A stretch of 44,807 nucleotides of DNA from Betaproteobacteria bacterium (GCA_947476535.1 CANJRC010000022.1:1-44807); one strand, 5' to 3'; positions 25,531-36,485 are shown, numbered from the stretch's first letter. Numbers and translations: made by a program. The notes: generated by a model not told the origin, from the sequence alone.

Positions 25531-27468
25531 GTGAGTGCAGCAAGTGGCGCAGCTGGCGGTGCGGTGGGTGGGCCCGGGACGGGGGCGGCCGACACGGGCA
25601 CGCCTGCGCGCGCGGATGCGGCGAGCTTCGAGCTGCTGAAATCGATCAACGACCCTGCCGACCTGCGCAAGCTCGACCGCAAGCAGTTGAAGCAGCTGGC
25701 CGACGAGTTGCGCGAATACCTGATTCGCTCAGTCAGCCAGACCGGCGGCCACCTGTCGTCGAACCTGGGGACGGTGGAGCTCACCATCGCCTTGCACTAC
25801 GTGTTCGACACGCCGGAAGACCGCATCGTATGGGACGTGGGGCACCAGACCTACGCGAACAAGATCCTCACCGGACGCCGCGATGCCATGAAGGGCCTGC
25901 GCCAGCTCGGTGGCATATCGGGGTTCCCGCGCCGGGTTGAAAGCGCCTACGATACCTTCGGCACCGCGCATTCGAGCACATCGATTTCGGCGGCACTGGG
26001 CATGGCCGAGGCCGCCAAGCTGCGCGGCGAGAGCCGGCATGCGGTGGCGGTGATCGGCGATGGTGCAATGTCGGCCGGCATGGCGTTCGAGGCCATGAAT
26101 AATGCCGGGGTCAGCGATGCGCGCCTGCTGGTCGTGCTCAACGACAACGACATGTCGATTTCGCCCGCGGTGGGCGCGCTCAACAAGTACCTCGCGCGGC
26201 TGATGTCCGGGCAGTTTTATGCCAAGGCAAAGAAAGCCAGCGGGCGCGTGCTCTCAGGGATGCCCACGGTTCGCGAATTGGCTCGCCGGGTCGAGGAGCA
26301 CGCCAAGGGCATGGTCACCCCATCGACGATGTTCGAGGAGTTCGGTTTCAACTACGTCGGGCCAATCGACGGCCATGACCTGGATTCGCTGATTCCCACG
26401 CTCAAGAACATCAAGGAACTTGGCGGGCCGCAATTCCTGCACGTGGTGACGCGAAAGGGGCAGGGCTACAAGCTCGCAGAGGTCGATCCGATCCTGTATC
26501 ACGGTCCGGGCAAGTTCAATCCGGAAGAGGGCATCAAGGCGGCAAGCGGCGGCAAGCCGACGTACACCAAGGTGTTCGGGGACTGGCTGTGCGACATGGC
26601 CAAGCGCGCCCCGAATCTGGTGGCCATTACGCCGGCCATGCGCGAAGGTTCGGGTATGGTGCGCTTCGAGCAGGAATACCCCGATCGTTACTTCGATGTC
26701 GGCATTGCCGAGCAGCACGCGGTCACGTTCGCCGCGGGCCTGGCCTGTGAAGGCTTCAAGCCGGTGCTCGCAATTTATTCCACATTCCTGCAGCGCGGTT
26801 ACGACCAGCTCATCCACGATGTGGCGATCCAGAACCTGCCGATGGTCCTGGCGCTCGACCGCGCGGGCCTGGTGGGCAGTGACGGCGCCACGCACAATGG
26901 CGCATTCGACCTGTCCTACCTGCGCTGCATTCCCAACATGGTGGTAATGACGCCCTCTGATGAAAACGAATGCCGGCAGATGCTCTTCACCGCCCATGAA
27001 CTGAATAAGCCCGCAGCAGTGCGTTATCCGCGCGGCAGCGGGCCGGGCGTGGCGATTGTCGAGGCCATGACCGCATTGCCGGTTGGGCGCGCCGAACTGC
27101 GGCGGCAGGGCAAGCGCGTGGCGATTCTCGCGTTCGGCGCTTTGGTGAAAGCGGCGCAGGACGCGGGCGACGCGCTGGATGCCACGGTGGTGAACATGCG
27201 CTTCGTCAAGCCTATCGACGAGACGATGATCGCGCAGGTGGCGGCGAGCCATGAACTGCTGGTGACCGTCGAAGAAAATGCCATCATGGGCGGTGCGGGT
27301 AGTGCTGTGGGCGAGGCGCTGGCGGCGCGCGGACTCTCGGCGCCGCTGTTGCAGCTTGGGCTTCCCGACTCCTTCGTCGACCATGGCGATTCGGCGCTGT
27401 TGCTCGCCTCGGTGGGGCTGGACAGCGCTGGCATCATCGCGGCTATTCGCCGGCGTCTCGCCAACTAG
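25531..27468 (+). CDS. dxs: 1-deoxy-D-xylulose-5-phosphate synthase
   Basis: Dxs joins pyruvate and glyceraldehyde-3-phosphate with thiamine diphosphate, the first step of the MEP isoprenoid pathway. About 645 residues. The GTG at 25531 is favoured over the GTG at 25525 because GGAG at 25520-25523 is then at a normal distance. An Ala/Gly-rich head of about 30 residues precedes the family start [16 protein letters not shown]. Landmarks are [21 protein letters not shown], the thiamine motif [48 protein letters not shown] and [14 protein letters not shown]. It follows ispA, so two isoprenoid enzymes are co-expressed. Confidence 0.97.
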   Translation: MSAASGAAGGAVGGPGTGAADTGTPARADAASFELLKSINDPADLRKLDRKQLKQLADELREYLIRSVSQTGGHLSSNLGTVELTIALHYVFDTPEDRIVWDVGHQTYANKILTGRRDAMKGLRQLGGISGFPRRVESAYDTFGTAHSSTSISAALGMAEAAKLRGESRHAVAVIGDGAMSAGMAFEAMNNAGVSDARLLVVLNDNDMSISPAVGALNKYLARLMSGQFYAKAKKASGRVLSGMPTVRELARRVEEHAKGMVTPSTMFEEFGFNYVGPIDGHDLDSLIPTLKNIKELGGPQFLHVVTRKGQGYKLAEVDPILYHGPGKFNPEEGIKAASGGKPTYTKVFGDWLCDMAKRAPNLVAITPAMREGSGMVRFEQEYPDRYFDVGIAEQHAVTFAAGLACEGFKPVLAIYSTFLQRGYDQLIHDVAIQNLPMVLALDRAGLVGSDGATHNGAFDLSYLRCIPNMVVMTPSDENECRQMLFTAHELNKPAAVRYPRGSGPGVAIVEAMTALPVGRAELRRQGKRVAILAFGALVKAAQDAGDALDATVVNMRFVKPIDETMIAQVAASHELLVTVEENAIMGGAGSAVGEALAARGLSAPLLQLGLPDSFVDHGDSALLLASVGLDSAGIIAAIRRRLAN

Positions 27469-27606
27469 AATCCCGCGCGACGCAGCGGAAATCACCTACG
27501 AATCAAAGGGGTTTGCGTGATATCCGCGACTCCGGATTCGAGGGGCTTTCAGGGGTGCGTGCTACAATTCTTCCGCTTTCCTTCTCACCCTTCACAGGGC
27601 AACTCA

Positions 27607-28410
27607 ATGAACACACGCGACCCCGTTGCCATACCAGATGTCCAGGGTGCACGGGACACCCGCAAGCTGGCCATCGACAAGGTCGGCATCAAGGCCCTGC
27701 GCCACCCCGTGAAGGTGATGGAGCGCGGCGGCGGGGCGCAGCACACCATTGCGATGTTCAACATGTACGTGGGCCTGCCGCATCACTTCAAGGGCACGCA
27801 CATGTCCCGCTTCGTCGAGATCCTCAACGAGGACGAGCGCGGCATCTCGGTGGAGACATTCCAGGTCATGCTCGACGAGATGATCGTGCGCCTAGAGGCC
27901 GAGTCGGGCCACATCGAGATGACCTTCCCGTACTTCGTCAACAAGGCGGCGCCGGTGTCCGGCGTGAAAAGCCTGATGGACTATGAAGTCACCTTTACCG
28001 GGGACATCCTGGACGGCGAGAAGCGCTTCACCATGAAGGTGGTCGTTCCCGTGACCAGCCTGTGCCCCTGTTCCAAGAAGATATCGGAGTACGGCGCGCA
28101 CAACCAGCGCTCGCACGTCACCATCGCCGCGCGCACTAACGACTTCGTGTGGATCGAGGAATTGATCGACTACGCCGAGAAGAACGCATCATCGGAACTC
28201 TACGGCCTCTTGAAGCGCCCGGACGAGAAATTCGTCACCGAGCGCGCCTACGACAATCCCAAGTTCGTCGAGGACCTCGTGCGCGATGTGGCCACGGACC
28301 TCAACCGCGACAAGCGCATCGACTGGTACGTGGTGGAGTCGGAGAACTTCGAGTCCATCCACAACCACTCGGCCTACGCGCTGATCGAAAAGCCGTTACC
28401 GAAGCGCTGA
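27607..28410 (+). CDS. folE2: GTP cyclohydrolase IB (FolE2 type)
   Basis: FolE2 converts GTP to dihydroneopterin triphosphate, the first step of folate synthesis, and is the metal-flexible alternative to zinc-dependent FolE. The 267 residues carry the family motif [21 protein letters not shown] with the metal-binding Cys, GTHMSRFVE near residue 60 and [13 protein letters not shown] at the end. The ATG at 27607 gives a normal family start. It follows dxs by 138 bases; a TACAAT box at 27563-27568 could give it its own promoter. No Zur-type operator was recognised upstream. Confidence 0.96.
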   Translation: MNTRDPVAIPDVQGARDTRKLAIDKVGIKALRHPVKVMERGGGAQHTIAMFNMYVGLPHHFKGTHMSRFVEILNEDERGISVETFQVMLDEMIVRLEAESGHIEMTFPYFVNKAAPVSGVKSLMDYEVTFTGDILDGEKRFTMKVVVPVTSLCPCSKKISEYGAHNQRSHVTIAARTNDFVWIEELIDYAEKNASSELYGLLKRPDEKFVTERAYDNPKFVEDLVRDVATDLNRDKRIDWYVVESENFESIHNHSAYALIEKPLPKR

Positions 28411-28421
28411 TCGACGGCCCT

Positions 28422-28814
28422 TCATTCAGTATTTTTTGTGAGGGTCATGATCTGGCCCTTGGTCATGAAGTGGCCGCGCGCATCGGCCGAGAGCGTTACG
28501 GTGGATCCCGCGGAACCTGCAGCGCTGTGATTGCCCTGGCCCATGGCCAATGTCTGCCGCCGGCCGTCGACCTGCAGCGTGGCGCTTTCCTTCGTTACCG
28601 AAACCCGCGCGACGCCTTCCCCCGGCGGCTGGCCTGGCGACAACAGGCGCGGTGCGTCGCCGTTGATCTGCACCGGCGCCCGGGTTGGAAAGAGACCGAT
28701 CAGCACCACGTCGGTGGCCCGGGCCGCGGAAATCGTCGCGAGCATGGCTGCCAGCAGGCAGAGCCACCTTGGGGCCCGCCGGGAAAACGATGCAATACAA
28801 TCATGGCGTCTCAT
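28422..28814 (-). CDS. Retropepsin-family (TIGR02281-like) protein truncated before the catalytic domain
   Basis: A 130-residue exported protein (signal ending ISAARA) whose mature part VVLIGLFPTRAPVQINGDAPRLLSPGQ, read with the following VDGRRQTLAMGQG and TVTLSADARGHFMTKGQI, matches the N-terminal half of periplasmic clan AA aspartic proteases as I know them. In those proteins the GHF...G-x-I-N-G segment is followed by the FLVDTGA catalytic motif. Here the frame ends eight residues after GQI (MTLTKNTE, then TGA) and folE2 begins to occupy the DNA 11 bases later, so the whole protease domain is missing. ATG 28814 gives a proper signal peptide; the frame is open further up. It may be a decayed gene or a stand-alone N-terminal domain. 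Confidence 0.65.
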   Translation of the reverse strand: MRRHDCIASFSRRAPRWLCLLAAMLATISAARATDVVLIGLFPTRAPVQINGDAPRLLSPGQPPGEGVARVSVTKESATLQVDGRRQTLAMGQGNHSAAGSAGSTVTLSADARGHFMTKGQIMTLTKNTE

Positions 28815-28848
28815 TGACTCGCTCCCTTGCGCCCTGGACGACATCCAG

Positions 28849-29553
28849 ATGAAACCCGTTGCCATCTTTCGCCACAGCCCGACCGAAGGTCCTGGTTATT
28901 TTTCCACGTACCTCGACGCGCACGGCTTGCCCTGGCAGCTGGTCAAGCTGGACGAGGGCGAGGCGGTGCCGGTCGCGCTGGATGCGTATGCGGGCCTGTG
29001 CTTCATGGGCGGGCCCATGAGCGTGAACGACGACCTGCCGTGGATCGCACCCGTGCTGTCGCTGATCCGTGCGGCGGTGGCCAAGGACATTCCCGTGATC
29101 GGCCATTGCCTGGGCGGGCAGTTGATGTCGAGAGCGCTGGGCGGCGTGGTGTCGCGCAATCCGGTCAAGGAGATTGGCTGGGGGCCGGTGCGCATGGATG
29201 CAGCGCCTGAAGCAGCGCGCTGGTTCGGCGATGCCGTGGAATTCCTGTCGTTTCACTGGCATGGCGAGACGTTTACGATTCCGCAGGGAGCGGTGCGGCT
29301 GGCGTCCAGCACCTGGTGCGCCAACCAGGCCTTCGCGCTGGGGCCCCACATCGGCATGCAGTGCCATGTCGAGATGACGCCGGAGCTGATCCGCAGCTGG
29401 TGTCGCGACTGGGAAAAGGAACTGGTCAGCCGCGCCGGTGCCTCGGTGCAGACACCGGAGCAGATGCTCGAGCAGGTGGATGAGCGCGTGCAGGATCTGC
29501 ATCGCGTCGCCGACCGCGTGTACGACTGTTGGGTGCAGGGGGTGGGTCGGTAG
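28849..29553 (+). CDS. Class I glutamine amidotransferase-like protein
   Basis: A 234-residue cytoplasmic protein with a full class I glutaminase triad: Cys87 in IGHCLGGQ, and His173 and Glu175 in MQCHVEMTPE. MGGPMSVNDDLPWI is typical of the stand-alone GMP-synthase-like amidotransferase group. It has no fused synthetase domain, so its ammonia acceptor or true activity (glutamine or gamma-glutamyl hydrolysis) is unknown. The ATG at 28849 lies 34 bases from the divergent start of the truncated protease gene. Confidence 0.88.
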   Translation: MKPVAIFRHSPTEGPGYFSTYLDAHGLPWQLVKLDEGEAVPVALDAYAGLCFMGGPMSVNDDLPWIAPVLSLIRAAVAKDIPVIGHCLGGQLMSRALGGVVSRNPVKEIGWGPVRMDAAPEAARWFGDAVEFLSFHWHGETFTIPQGAVRLASSTWCANQAFALGPHIGMQCHVEMTPELIRSWCRDWEKELVSRAGASVQTPEQMLEQVDERVQDLHRVADRVYDCWVQGVGR

Positions 29554-29610
29554 GCGGTCGGGAGTCGGCGCGCGAGCGGTGGTTACCGCGGCGCAGGCGC
29601 CGCGATGCAG

Positions 29611-30096
29611 TCAGTCCCGGAAGTTATTGAACTGCAGCGGCAGCTCCGTGACGGTCTTGCGCGACAGCACGATGGCCGCCTGCAGGTCGTCCTTCTTCGC
29701 ACCCGAGACTCGCACTGCGTTGCCCTGGATGCTTGCCGTGACCTTGATCTTGGCGTCCTTGATTGCGCGCACGATGGTCTTGCCGATTTCCTGCGACACG
29801 CCGTCCTTGATCGCCGCCAGTTGCTTCATCTTGTCGCCGCCGATCTTCTCGGGATCCTTCAGGTCCAGCGAGCGCACGTCCACGCCGCGCTTGCCGAGCT
29901 TGGTCTGGAACACTTCCATGACCTGCTTCAGCTTGAAATGATCGTCGGCGTAGATGGTCAGTTCTTTGTCGGACTGCTCGATGCGCGCGTCCGACCCCTT
30001 GAAGTCGAAGCGGTTCGTGACTTCCTTGTTGGTCTGCTCGATGGCGTTCTTGAGCTCGACCATGTTGACTTCCGAGACGATGTCGAATGACGGCAT
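29611..30096 (-). CDS. yajQ: YajQ-family nucleotide-binding protein
   Basis: A 161-residue cytoplasmic protein of the YajQ/DUF520 family; members bind nucleic acid, and some have been reported to bind cyclic di-GMP. It starts [21 protein letters not shown], has [13 protein letters not shown] and ends in [11 protein letters not shown], all family hallmarks. AGGAGA precedes the ATG at 30096, and TATAAT on the minus strand (30123-30118) may be its -10 box although no -35 box is clear. The longer open frame upstream has no support. Confidence 0.96.
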   Translation of the reverse strand: MPSFDIVSEVNMVELKNAIEQTNKEVTNRFDFKGSDARIEQSDKELTIYADDHFKLKQVMEVFQTKLGKRGVDVRSLDLKDPEKIGGDKMKQLAAIKDGVSQEIGKTIVRAIKDAKIKVTASIQGNAVRVSGAKKDDLQAAIVLSRKTVTELPLQFNNFRD

Positions 30097-30303
30097 GATG
30101 GTTCTCCTGTGACCGCGATTATACGCAGCGCAGGCGTGCAGGCGCGTGCATATGGCGCGACTCTCCTGTGCGACACTTGGCGCCTTGCGCAGCGGTACCT
30201 GCAACACGGAGAATAGTTCGGATGCGACATGTCCGCGCCCACGCACTGCATCCGCGTTGCGGGACACGTGCGATACCCACAAGTCAGCCCGAAGGAGGTG
30301 GCA

Positions 30304-30780
30304 ATGGACCGGCCCGAACATACCCTGGTGTTGGATGACGTGTCCCACGGCGGCGGCCTCGACGACGGGCGCTGCGTGTACTTCGATGCGCGCCTGGAGG
30401 ACGGCAGCAAGGTGCGCATGGTCTTGCCGCACACGCACGTGTCGGCGTTTCTCGCCCGCGTCATGGCCTTCGCCGGCGTTGCGCAGAGCGAGCGCGACGC
30501 CGCCGAACCGGCGGGCAAGGACCAGGCAGGGGACGCAGGCGGGGCGCCCGACGAGGAGGGCGCGGCCGTCAGCACGTTGCTCCAGCAGACCCAGATGTTG
30601 GTGTACCAGCAGATCAGCATTTCACCCCTGGCGGATCTGTCGGGTGTGGCGATTCAGTTCCAGATCCAGCCGGGAGTGGCGATGACATTCCCGCTGCAGA
30701 CGCGCTTCCTGCCGCAGGTGTCGGCGTCGCTGATGAAGTGGCACAGCGGCCTGCAGGAAGTGTCCTCGGAGCCGAACTGA
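30304..30780 (+). CDS. Conserved-looking hypothetical protein
   Basis: A 158-residue soluble protein without signal peptide or membrane segment. GAAGGAGGT lies seven bases before the ATG, a near-ideal ribosome site. Two apparently folded parts (residues 1-60, with [23 protein letters not shown], and 95-150, with [24 protein letters not shown]) are joined by an acidic, Gly/Ala-rich linker. I do not recognise the family. It is flanked by yajQ (divergent) and a metallophosphoesterase (convergent), neither giving a functional hint. Confidence 0.72.
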   Translation: MDRPEHTLVLDDVSHGGGLDDGRCVYFDARLEDGSKVRMVLPHTHVSAFLARVMAFAGVAQSERDAAEPAGKDQAGDAGGAPDEEGAAVSTLLQQTQMLVYQQISISPLADLSGVAIQFQIQPGVAMTFPLQTRFLPQVSASLMKWHSGLQEVSSEPN

Positions 30781-30922
30781 GCCGGCATCCCGGTTCCGCC
30801 GGGCTGGAGCCCATTACCCAGCCTTGGCCGGAATTTCCAATAATTTCTTTACGGAATGCCTGCTCCTCGGGCATCTACAAAGAATTTTTATATCTAAATT
30901 GGTATAGATAGTATGGGAAAGG
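30781..30922. other. Convergent gap with AT-rich stretch
   Basis: Between two convergent genes. TATCTA (30891-30896) and TAGATA (30905-30910) form a small AT-rich hairpin, and ATGCC (30856-30860) can pair with GGCAT (30870-30874). No clear terminator or gene. Confidence 0.35.
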
Positions 30923-31669
30923 CTATTCGACATCCACCACCAAGTCGGCAATGAAGCCGGTACCCTCGTCGGGGTAGCCGCGCGGATTGCACAGGATGCG
31001 CGTTCCGCCCAGGCTGTAATCGAAGGCGCTGTGGGTGTGGCCGTGCACCCACAGCGTGGCACGCTCCATGAGCTCATCGAGCGGGACGACGAACGCCGGG
31101 TTGGCGAAGTTGCCCTCGAAGCGCGGTGCAATCGAGCCGCGATGCGGCACGAAGTGGGTGATGACCACGGTGGAGCCGGCAAAGGTTTCGGCAAGTTTCG
31201 CCGAGAGCCAGGCGCGATGGCGCATGCACAGGGCCGCCGAATCCTCGGGCTGCAGCACGCGCTCCTCGAAGCTGATGAGGCGGTAGTCCGGAATATAGCG
31301 TCGCATGCGGTCCATGGAGGCCGCTCGCTCATGCTCGGGCAGTAGCGAGTAGTCGGCCCACAGGGTACAGCCCAGGAAGCGCACGCCGCCGAAGCGCCAT
31401 TCCGAGCAGTCGAGCAGGCGCACGTTGTTGCTGCTGGCCGGGCCTGCGGCAACTTCGAATTCGGCGCGCACGGTCTGATAGTGGCCGCCGTAGTACTCGT
31501 GGTTGCCTGGGACGAACAGCACCGGCTCGGTGAAGCTTTGGCGTGCCCAGTCGATCGCGGCAGTTCCGTTGGCGATGTCGCCCGCTAGGATGACGACGTC
31601 GGCCGCGGCGGGCGGCGGCGCGAATGGCCGCAGCTCCAGGTGCAGGTCGGACAGAACGCGGATGCGCAT
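30923..31669 (-). CDS. Calcineurin-like metallophosphoesterase
   Basis: A 248-residue phosphoesterase with a two-metal centre. All five motifs are present: SDLHLE at the start, LAGDIANG, PGNHEYYGG, the ITHFVPHRGS histidine and HGHTHSAFDY. No signal peptide, so cytoplasmic. Substrate cannot be predicted; related proteins act on cyclic nucleotides, phosphoproteins or nucleotides. It lies 166 bases upstream of nothing in operon with it: argG begins a separate unit in the same direction and ends 87 bases past its own start region to the right, so it is probably read as the last gene after argG or alone. Confidence 0.88.
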   Translation of the reverse strand: MRIRVLSDLHLELRPFAPPPAAADVVILAGDIANGTAAIDWARQSFTEPVLFVPGNHEYYGGHYQTVRAEFEVAAGPASSNNVRLLDCSEWRFGGVRFLGCTLWADYSLLPEHERAASMDRMRRYIPDYRLISFEERVLQPEDSAALCMRHRAWLSAKLAETFAGSTVVITHFVPHRGSIAPRFEGNFANPAFVVPLDELMERATLWVHGHTHSAFDYSLGGTRILCNPRGYPDEGTGFIADLVVDVE

Positions 31670-31784
31670 CGGATTCGGGTCAGGGCAGGGGAGCGCGGAG
31701 GGTGTGGGGAAGGCGAGGCGGCGGGCGTGGCGTTGACTGAGCTGCGTAGCGGTCCGCGCAGTCCGGCCTCAACAGCGCGGCCGA

Positions 31785-31831
31785 GCCTGCGTAGCAGGCC
31801 GCGCGGTCGTTTCGAATGCCGCGCGGTCTTT
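31785..31831. repeat. Hairpin and short direct repeats downstream of argG
   Basis: GCCTGC (31785-31790) pairs with GCAGGC (31794-31799) around GTA. CCGCGCGGTC occurs at 31799-31808 and again at 31819-31828. There is no T run on either strand, so termination is uncertain. Confidence 0.4.
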
Positions 31832-31835
31832 CCTT

Positions 31836-33095
<1,260 letters not shown>

Positions 33096-33133
33096 TGCTG
33101 TGCTTGTCCGCTTTTACGTTAGGGTGTTGTGAA

Positions 33134-33142
33134 GGGGGGGGG
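33134..33142. repeat. G9 homopolymer upstream of argG
   Basis: Nine G on the plus strand (C9 in the argG sense) lie 39-47 bases upstream of the argG start and 31 bases beyond the Bug gene's stop codon, inside the 77-bp gap. Confidence 0.75.
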
Positions 33143-33172
33143 CGTCGTGATGCGATGAATTGGGTGAAGGGC

Positions 33173-34165
33173 CTAGTCCACGGTGGCGCCCGTGCGCTTG
33201 ATGATGGGGCCCCATTTGTCACTCTCGGAGCGTATCAGTTTCGCCAGGTCCTCCGGCGTGCCGCCGACCGGGTCGAGCCCCGCGACGGCGAGTTTCTGTC
33301 GCACGTCGGCCGATTTGAGCGCCGTGTCCATTTCGCGGTTCATGCGCTCGATGATCGGGCGCGGCGTGCCGGCGGGAAAGAGCACGCCGTTCCAGGCTAG
33401 CGCCTCGAATTTCGCCACGCCGCCTTCGGCCAGCGTGGGGATCTCCGGCATCAGCGAGTAGCGCGTAAGGCCGCTCACGGCGATCGCGCGTACGCGGCCC
33501 GCCTGGATGAGCGGGGTGAGCGCGGTGGGTACGGTGAACAGCAATTGCGTGTCGCCCGCGGCCAGCGACGCGGCGGCCGGCGGTGAGCCCTGGTAGGGAA
33601 TGTGCACGATGAACAGGTTCTCGTTGGCCTTCAAGAGCTCCATGGTGAGGTGCGACGAGCTGCCGGCCCCGATCGAGCCGTAGTTGAGCTTGCCTGGATT
33701 TTGCCGCAGATGGTCGATGAGTTCCTTCACCGTCTTCGCAGGCACGGCGGCGCTTACGGCCAAAAGGTTGGGCTGGCTGGTCGTGATGATGACCGGCGCG
33801 AGGTCCTTGATCGGGTCGTAGGGCAGCTTCTTGTACATGTGCGGACCGAAGGCGAGCGGGCCGTTGAACGACAGCACCATAGTGTAGCCGTCGGGCGCCG
33901 CTTTGGCGGCCGCATCGGTGGCGATGGTGCCGCCGGCGCCGACGCGATTCTCCACCACCACCGACTGGCCGAGCGGATCACGGATCTTGTCGGCGAGGAT
34001 GCGGCCGATCACGTCGATGGAACTGCCCGCGGGCGCCGTCATCAGGAAGCGCACGGGCTTGGATGGGTAGGCCTGCGCATGCGCGGCGCCGGTCGTGGCG
34101 AGCGCCAGCGCCGCTACGAGGACGGGTGTTGCCAGCAGGCGTAAGGCGAAAGGGCGGATATGCAT
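33173..34165 (-). CDS. Bug/TctC-family tripartite tricarboxylate-type receptor
   Basis: A 330-residue periplasmic receptor of the large Bug family expanded in betaproteobacteria; members bind carboxylates, amino acids or aromatic acids and serve tripartite TctABC importers. Signal peptide to about residue 30 (GAAHAQ), then YPSKPVRFLMTAPAGSSIDVIGRILADKI, VVENRVGAGGTIATDAAAKAAPDGYT, the mid-region YGSIGAGSSSHLTMELL and PTLAEGGVAKFEALAWNG. No TctA or TctB gene is present, which is common. It is wedged between argF and argG on the same strand, 120 bases from argF. An AT-rich region (34166-34260) upstream may hold its own promoter. The ligand is unknown. Confidence 0.93.
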   Translation of the reverse strand: MHIRPFALRLLATPVLVAALALATTGAAHAQAYPSKPVRFLMTAPAGSSIDVIGRILADKIRDPLGQSVVVENRVGAGGTIATDAAAKAAPDGYTMVLSFNGPLAFGPHMYKKLPYDPIKDLAPVIITTSQPNLLAVSAAVPAKTVKELIDHLRQNPGKLNYGSIGAGSSSHLTMELLKANENLFIVHIPYQGSPPAAASLAAGDTQLLFTVPTALTPLIQAGRVRAIAVSGLTRYSLMPEIPTLAEGGVAKFEALAWNGVLFPAGTPRPIIERMNREMDTALKSADVRQKLAVAGLDPVGGTPEDLAKLIRSESDKWGPIIKRTGATVD

Positions 34166-34285
34166 GATTATCCATTGTTATCAATATGGGGTTAAACTAC
34201 CCGCAGTTTCTACACTATATATCAGATTATTATCAAATAAATAGAGAGTAAGTGAGGCCATATTCCTGCTGCGGGCAGGGCCGGC
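34166..34285. other. AT-rich gap upstream of the Bug receptor gene
   Basis: Bases 34170-34255 are strongly AT-rich against a GC-rich background. On the minus strand it has several TTGATA and TATATA-like words that could form a promoter, but no single pair with ideal spacing stands out. Confidence 0.4.
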
Positions 34286-35209
34286 TCACGAGTCCTCCAC
34301 TTTCCCGAGCAGGAGGAATTCGATCAGGGCCTTCTGCGCATGCAGCCGGTTCTCGGCCTCGTCCCACACCACGCTTTGCGGGCCGTCGATGACTTCAGCC
34401 GCGACTTCCTCGCCGCGGTGCGCCGGCAGGCAATGCATGAACAGGGCATCGGCTTTGGCCGCCCTCATCATGTCGGCGTCCACCTGCCAGTCCTCGAAGT
34501 CGCGCTTGCGCTCCTCGTTCTCGGCCTCGAACCCCATGCTGGTCCACACGTCGGTGGTGACCAGGTCGGCGCCCTGCACCGCTTCCATCGGATCGGCAAA
34601 CTGTAGGTAATGGCCGGTGCCGTGCAGGCCGGCGCGCTCGGGTTCCACTTCGTAGCCCGGGGGCGTGGATACGCGCACCTGGAAATCGAAGACCTCGGCT
34701 GCCTGCAGCCAGGTGTTGCAGACGTTGTTCGAGTCGCCGATCCAGGCCACGGTCCTGCCGCTGATGTCGCCGCGATGCTCAATGAAAGTGTAGATGTCGG
34801 CGAGGATTTGGCAGGGATGGTATTCGTTGGTGAGGCCGTTGATCACCGGCACGCGCGAATGCGCGGCGAAACGCTCGATGATGTCCTGCTCGAAGGTTCG
34901 GATCATGACGATGTCGCACATGCGCGAGATGACCTCGGCGGCATCCTCCACCGGCTCGCCGCGACCCAGTTGCGAGTCGCGCGTGTTCAGGTAGATGGCC
35001 GCGCCCCCGAGCTGGTGCATGCCGGCCTCGAACGACAGGCGCGTGCGCGTGGACTGCTTCTCGAAAATCATCACCAGCGTGCGGTCCTCCAGCGGCCAAT
35101 AGCGCTGGTAGGCCTTGAAGCGCTGCTTGATCCATTTTGTGCGGGCGAACAGGTGCGCATACTCCGCGCGGGAGAAGTCCTTGAACTGGAGGTAGTGCCG
35201 AGTGTGCAT
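34286..35209 (-). CDS. argF: Ornithine carbamoyltransferase
   Basis: ArgF makes citrulline from ornithine and carbamoyl phosphate. The 307 residues have the carbamoyl phosphate site FEKQSTRTRLSFE near 50-62, ISRMCDIVMIRTFEQ, NEYHPCQILADIYTF, WIGDSNNVCNTWL and the ornithine-binding FMHCLPAHRGEEV. The ATG at 35209 is 16 bases after the argD stop, so the two are cotranscribed. All catalytic motifs look intact. Confidence 0.98.
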   Translation of the reverse strand: MHTRHYLQFKDFSRAEYAHLFARTKWIKQRFKAYQRYWPLEDRTLVMIFEKQSTRTRLSFEAGMHQLGGAAIYLNTRDSQLGRGEPVEDAAEVISRMCDIVMIRTFEQDIIERFAAHSRVPVINGLTNEYHPCQILADIYTFIEHRGDISGRTVAWIGDSNNVCNTWLQAAEVFDFQVRVSTPPGYEVEPERAGLHGTGHYLQFADPMEAVQGADLVTTDVWTSMGFEAENEERKRDFEDWQVDADMMRAAKADALFMHCLPAHRGEEVAAEVIDGPQSVVWDEAENRLHAQKALIEFLLLGKVEDS

Positions 35210-35225
35210 CGGTGACTCGCCCGGG

Positions 35226-36428
35226 CTAGCCCTTGGCGGACTTGGTCTCGACGCGGGGCTTGGCCAGGATCGCGTGCACCAGGGGCGCGAGGCGCGTGAC
35301 GATTTCGCGGGCCTCGCTCTCGGTGATGATCAGCGACGGCACGATGCGGACCACGTTGTCCGCGGTGACGTTGATCAGCAGCCCGACATCCAGTGCCTGG
35401 GCCATCAGCTCATAGCAGGGGCGATCGAGTTCCATGCCGATCATGAGCCCGTGGCCGCGGATCTCCACCACGCCCTTGACGCCGCCGAACTCCTTTGCGA
35501 GCGCTTCGCGGATTACCTTGCCCATGGCATCGGCGTTCTCGCGTAGCTTTTCATCTTCGACGATCTCGAGCACCGCAAGCGCCGCCGCGCACGCGAGCGG
35601 ATTGCCGCCGAATGTCGTGCCGTGATTGCCCGGCTTGAAGACTTGCGCCGCGACGCCGCGCGCGAGGCACGCCCCGATGGGCACGCCGCCGCCCAGGCCC
35701 TTGGCAAGGGTGAGCACATCCGGCAGCACATTGGCATGCTGGTAGACGAACCAGGGGCCGGTGCGCCCGATGCCGCATTGCACTTCATCGAGCATGAACA
35801 GCCAATTCTGCTGGTTGCAGATGTCGCGCAGGGTGCGCAGGTACTCCATGGTGCCGACGTTGATGCCGCCTTCGCCCTGGATGGGCTCGACCAGCACGGC
35901 GACGACGTTGCGGTTGTTGGCGGCAACCTGGCGCACGCTGGCGATGTCATTGAAGGGCACGCGAACGAAGCCCGTCACCAGCGGCTCGAAACCCGCCTGC
36001 GCCTTGCGGTTGCCGGTGGCCGAGAGCGTGGCGAGCGTGCGGCCGTGAAAGGCGTTTTCCATCACGATGATGGCCGGGTTGTCGATGCCCTTCTGGTGGC
36101 CGTACAGGCGGGCGAGCTTGATCGCCGCCTCGTTGGCTTCGCAGCCGGAGTTGCAGAAGAAGGCGTTCTCCATGCCGCTGATGGACACGACCTTGTCGGC
36201 TATCTTCTCCAGCTCGCCGATCTGGAAGTAGTTGCTCACGTGGATGAGTCGCGCGACCTGGTCCTGCAGTATCTTGGTGAAGCGCGGGTGCGAGTGCCCC
36301 AGCGTGTTGACGGCGATGCCGGCGAATCCGTCGAGATACTTCTTGCCCTTGTCGTCCCAAAGCCAGACGCCCTCGCCGTGCGTGAAGCGAACCGGCAAGC
36401 GGGTGACGGTATTCATCAAAGAGGTCAT
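35226..36428 (-). CDS. argD: Acetylornithine aminotransferase
   Basis: ArgD transfers an amino group from glutamate to N-acetylglutamate semialdehyde, using PLP. The 400-residue product has FCNSGCEANEAAIKLAR, AFHGRTLATLSATGNRKAQ, the EPIQGEGGI loop, DEVQCGIGRTG and the PLP lysine in LTLAKGLGGGVPIGA. The ATG at 36428 has AGGACG upstream and matches the normal family start (MTSLMNTVTRLPVRF); the longer open frame overlaps a hairpin region and is not favoured. It leads the argD-argF unit. A terminator-like hairpin lies about 60-90 bases before the start. Confidence 0.96.
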   Translation of the reverse strand: MTSLMNTVTRLPVRFTHGEGVWLWDDKGKKYLDGFAGIAVNTLGHSHPRFTKILQDQVARLIHVSNYFQIGELEKIADKVVSISGMENAFFCNSGCEANEAAIKLARLYGHQKGIDNPAIIVMENAFHGRTLATLSATGNRKAQAGFEPLVTGFVRVPFNDIASVRQVAANNRNVVAVLVEPIQGEGGINVGTMEYLRTLRDICNQQNWLFMLDEVQCGIGRTGPWFVYQHANVLPDVLTLAKGLGGGVPIGACLARGVAAQVFKPGNHGTTFGGNPLACAAALAVLEIVEDEKLRENADAMGKVIREALAKEFGGVKGVVEIRGHGLMIGMELDRPCYELMAQALDVGLLINVTADNVVRIVPSLIITESEAREIVTRLAPLVHAILAKPRVETKSAKG

Positions 36429-36485
36429 GGCGGTGCGTCCTGTGGTGGGGTTGACGGCGCGTTGAATGAAAGCAGTTTCGAAATG

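Noticed and set aside
31785..31831. Terminator of argG
   Set aside because: The hairpin lacks a T run on the argG strand, so it was listed only as a repeat.
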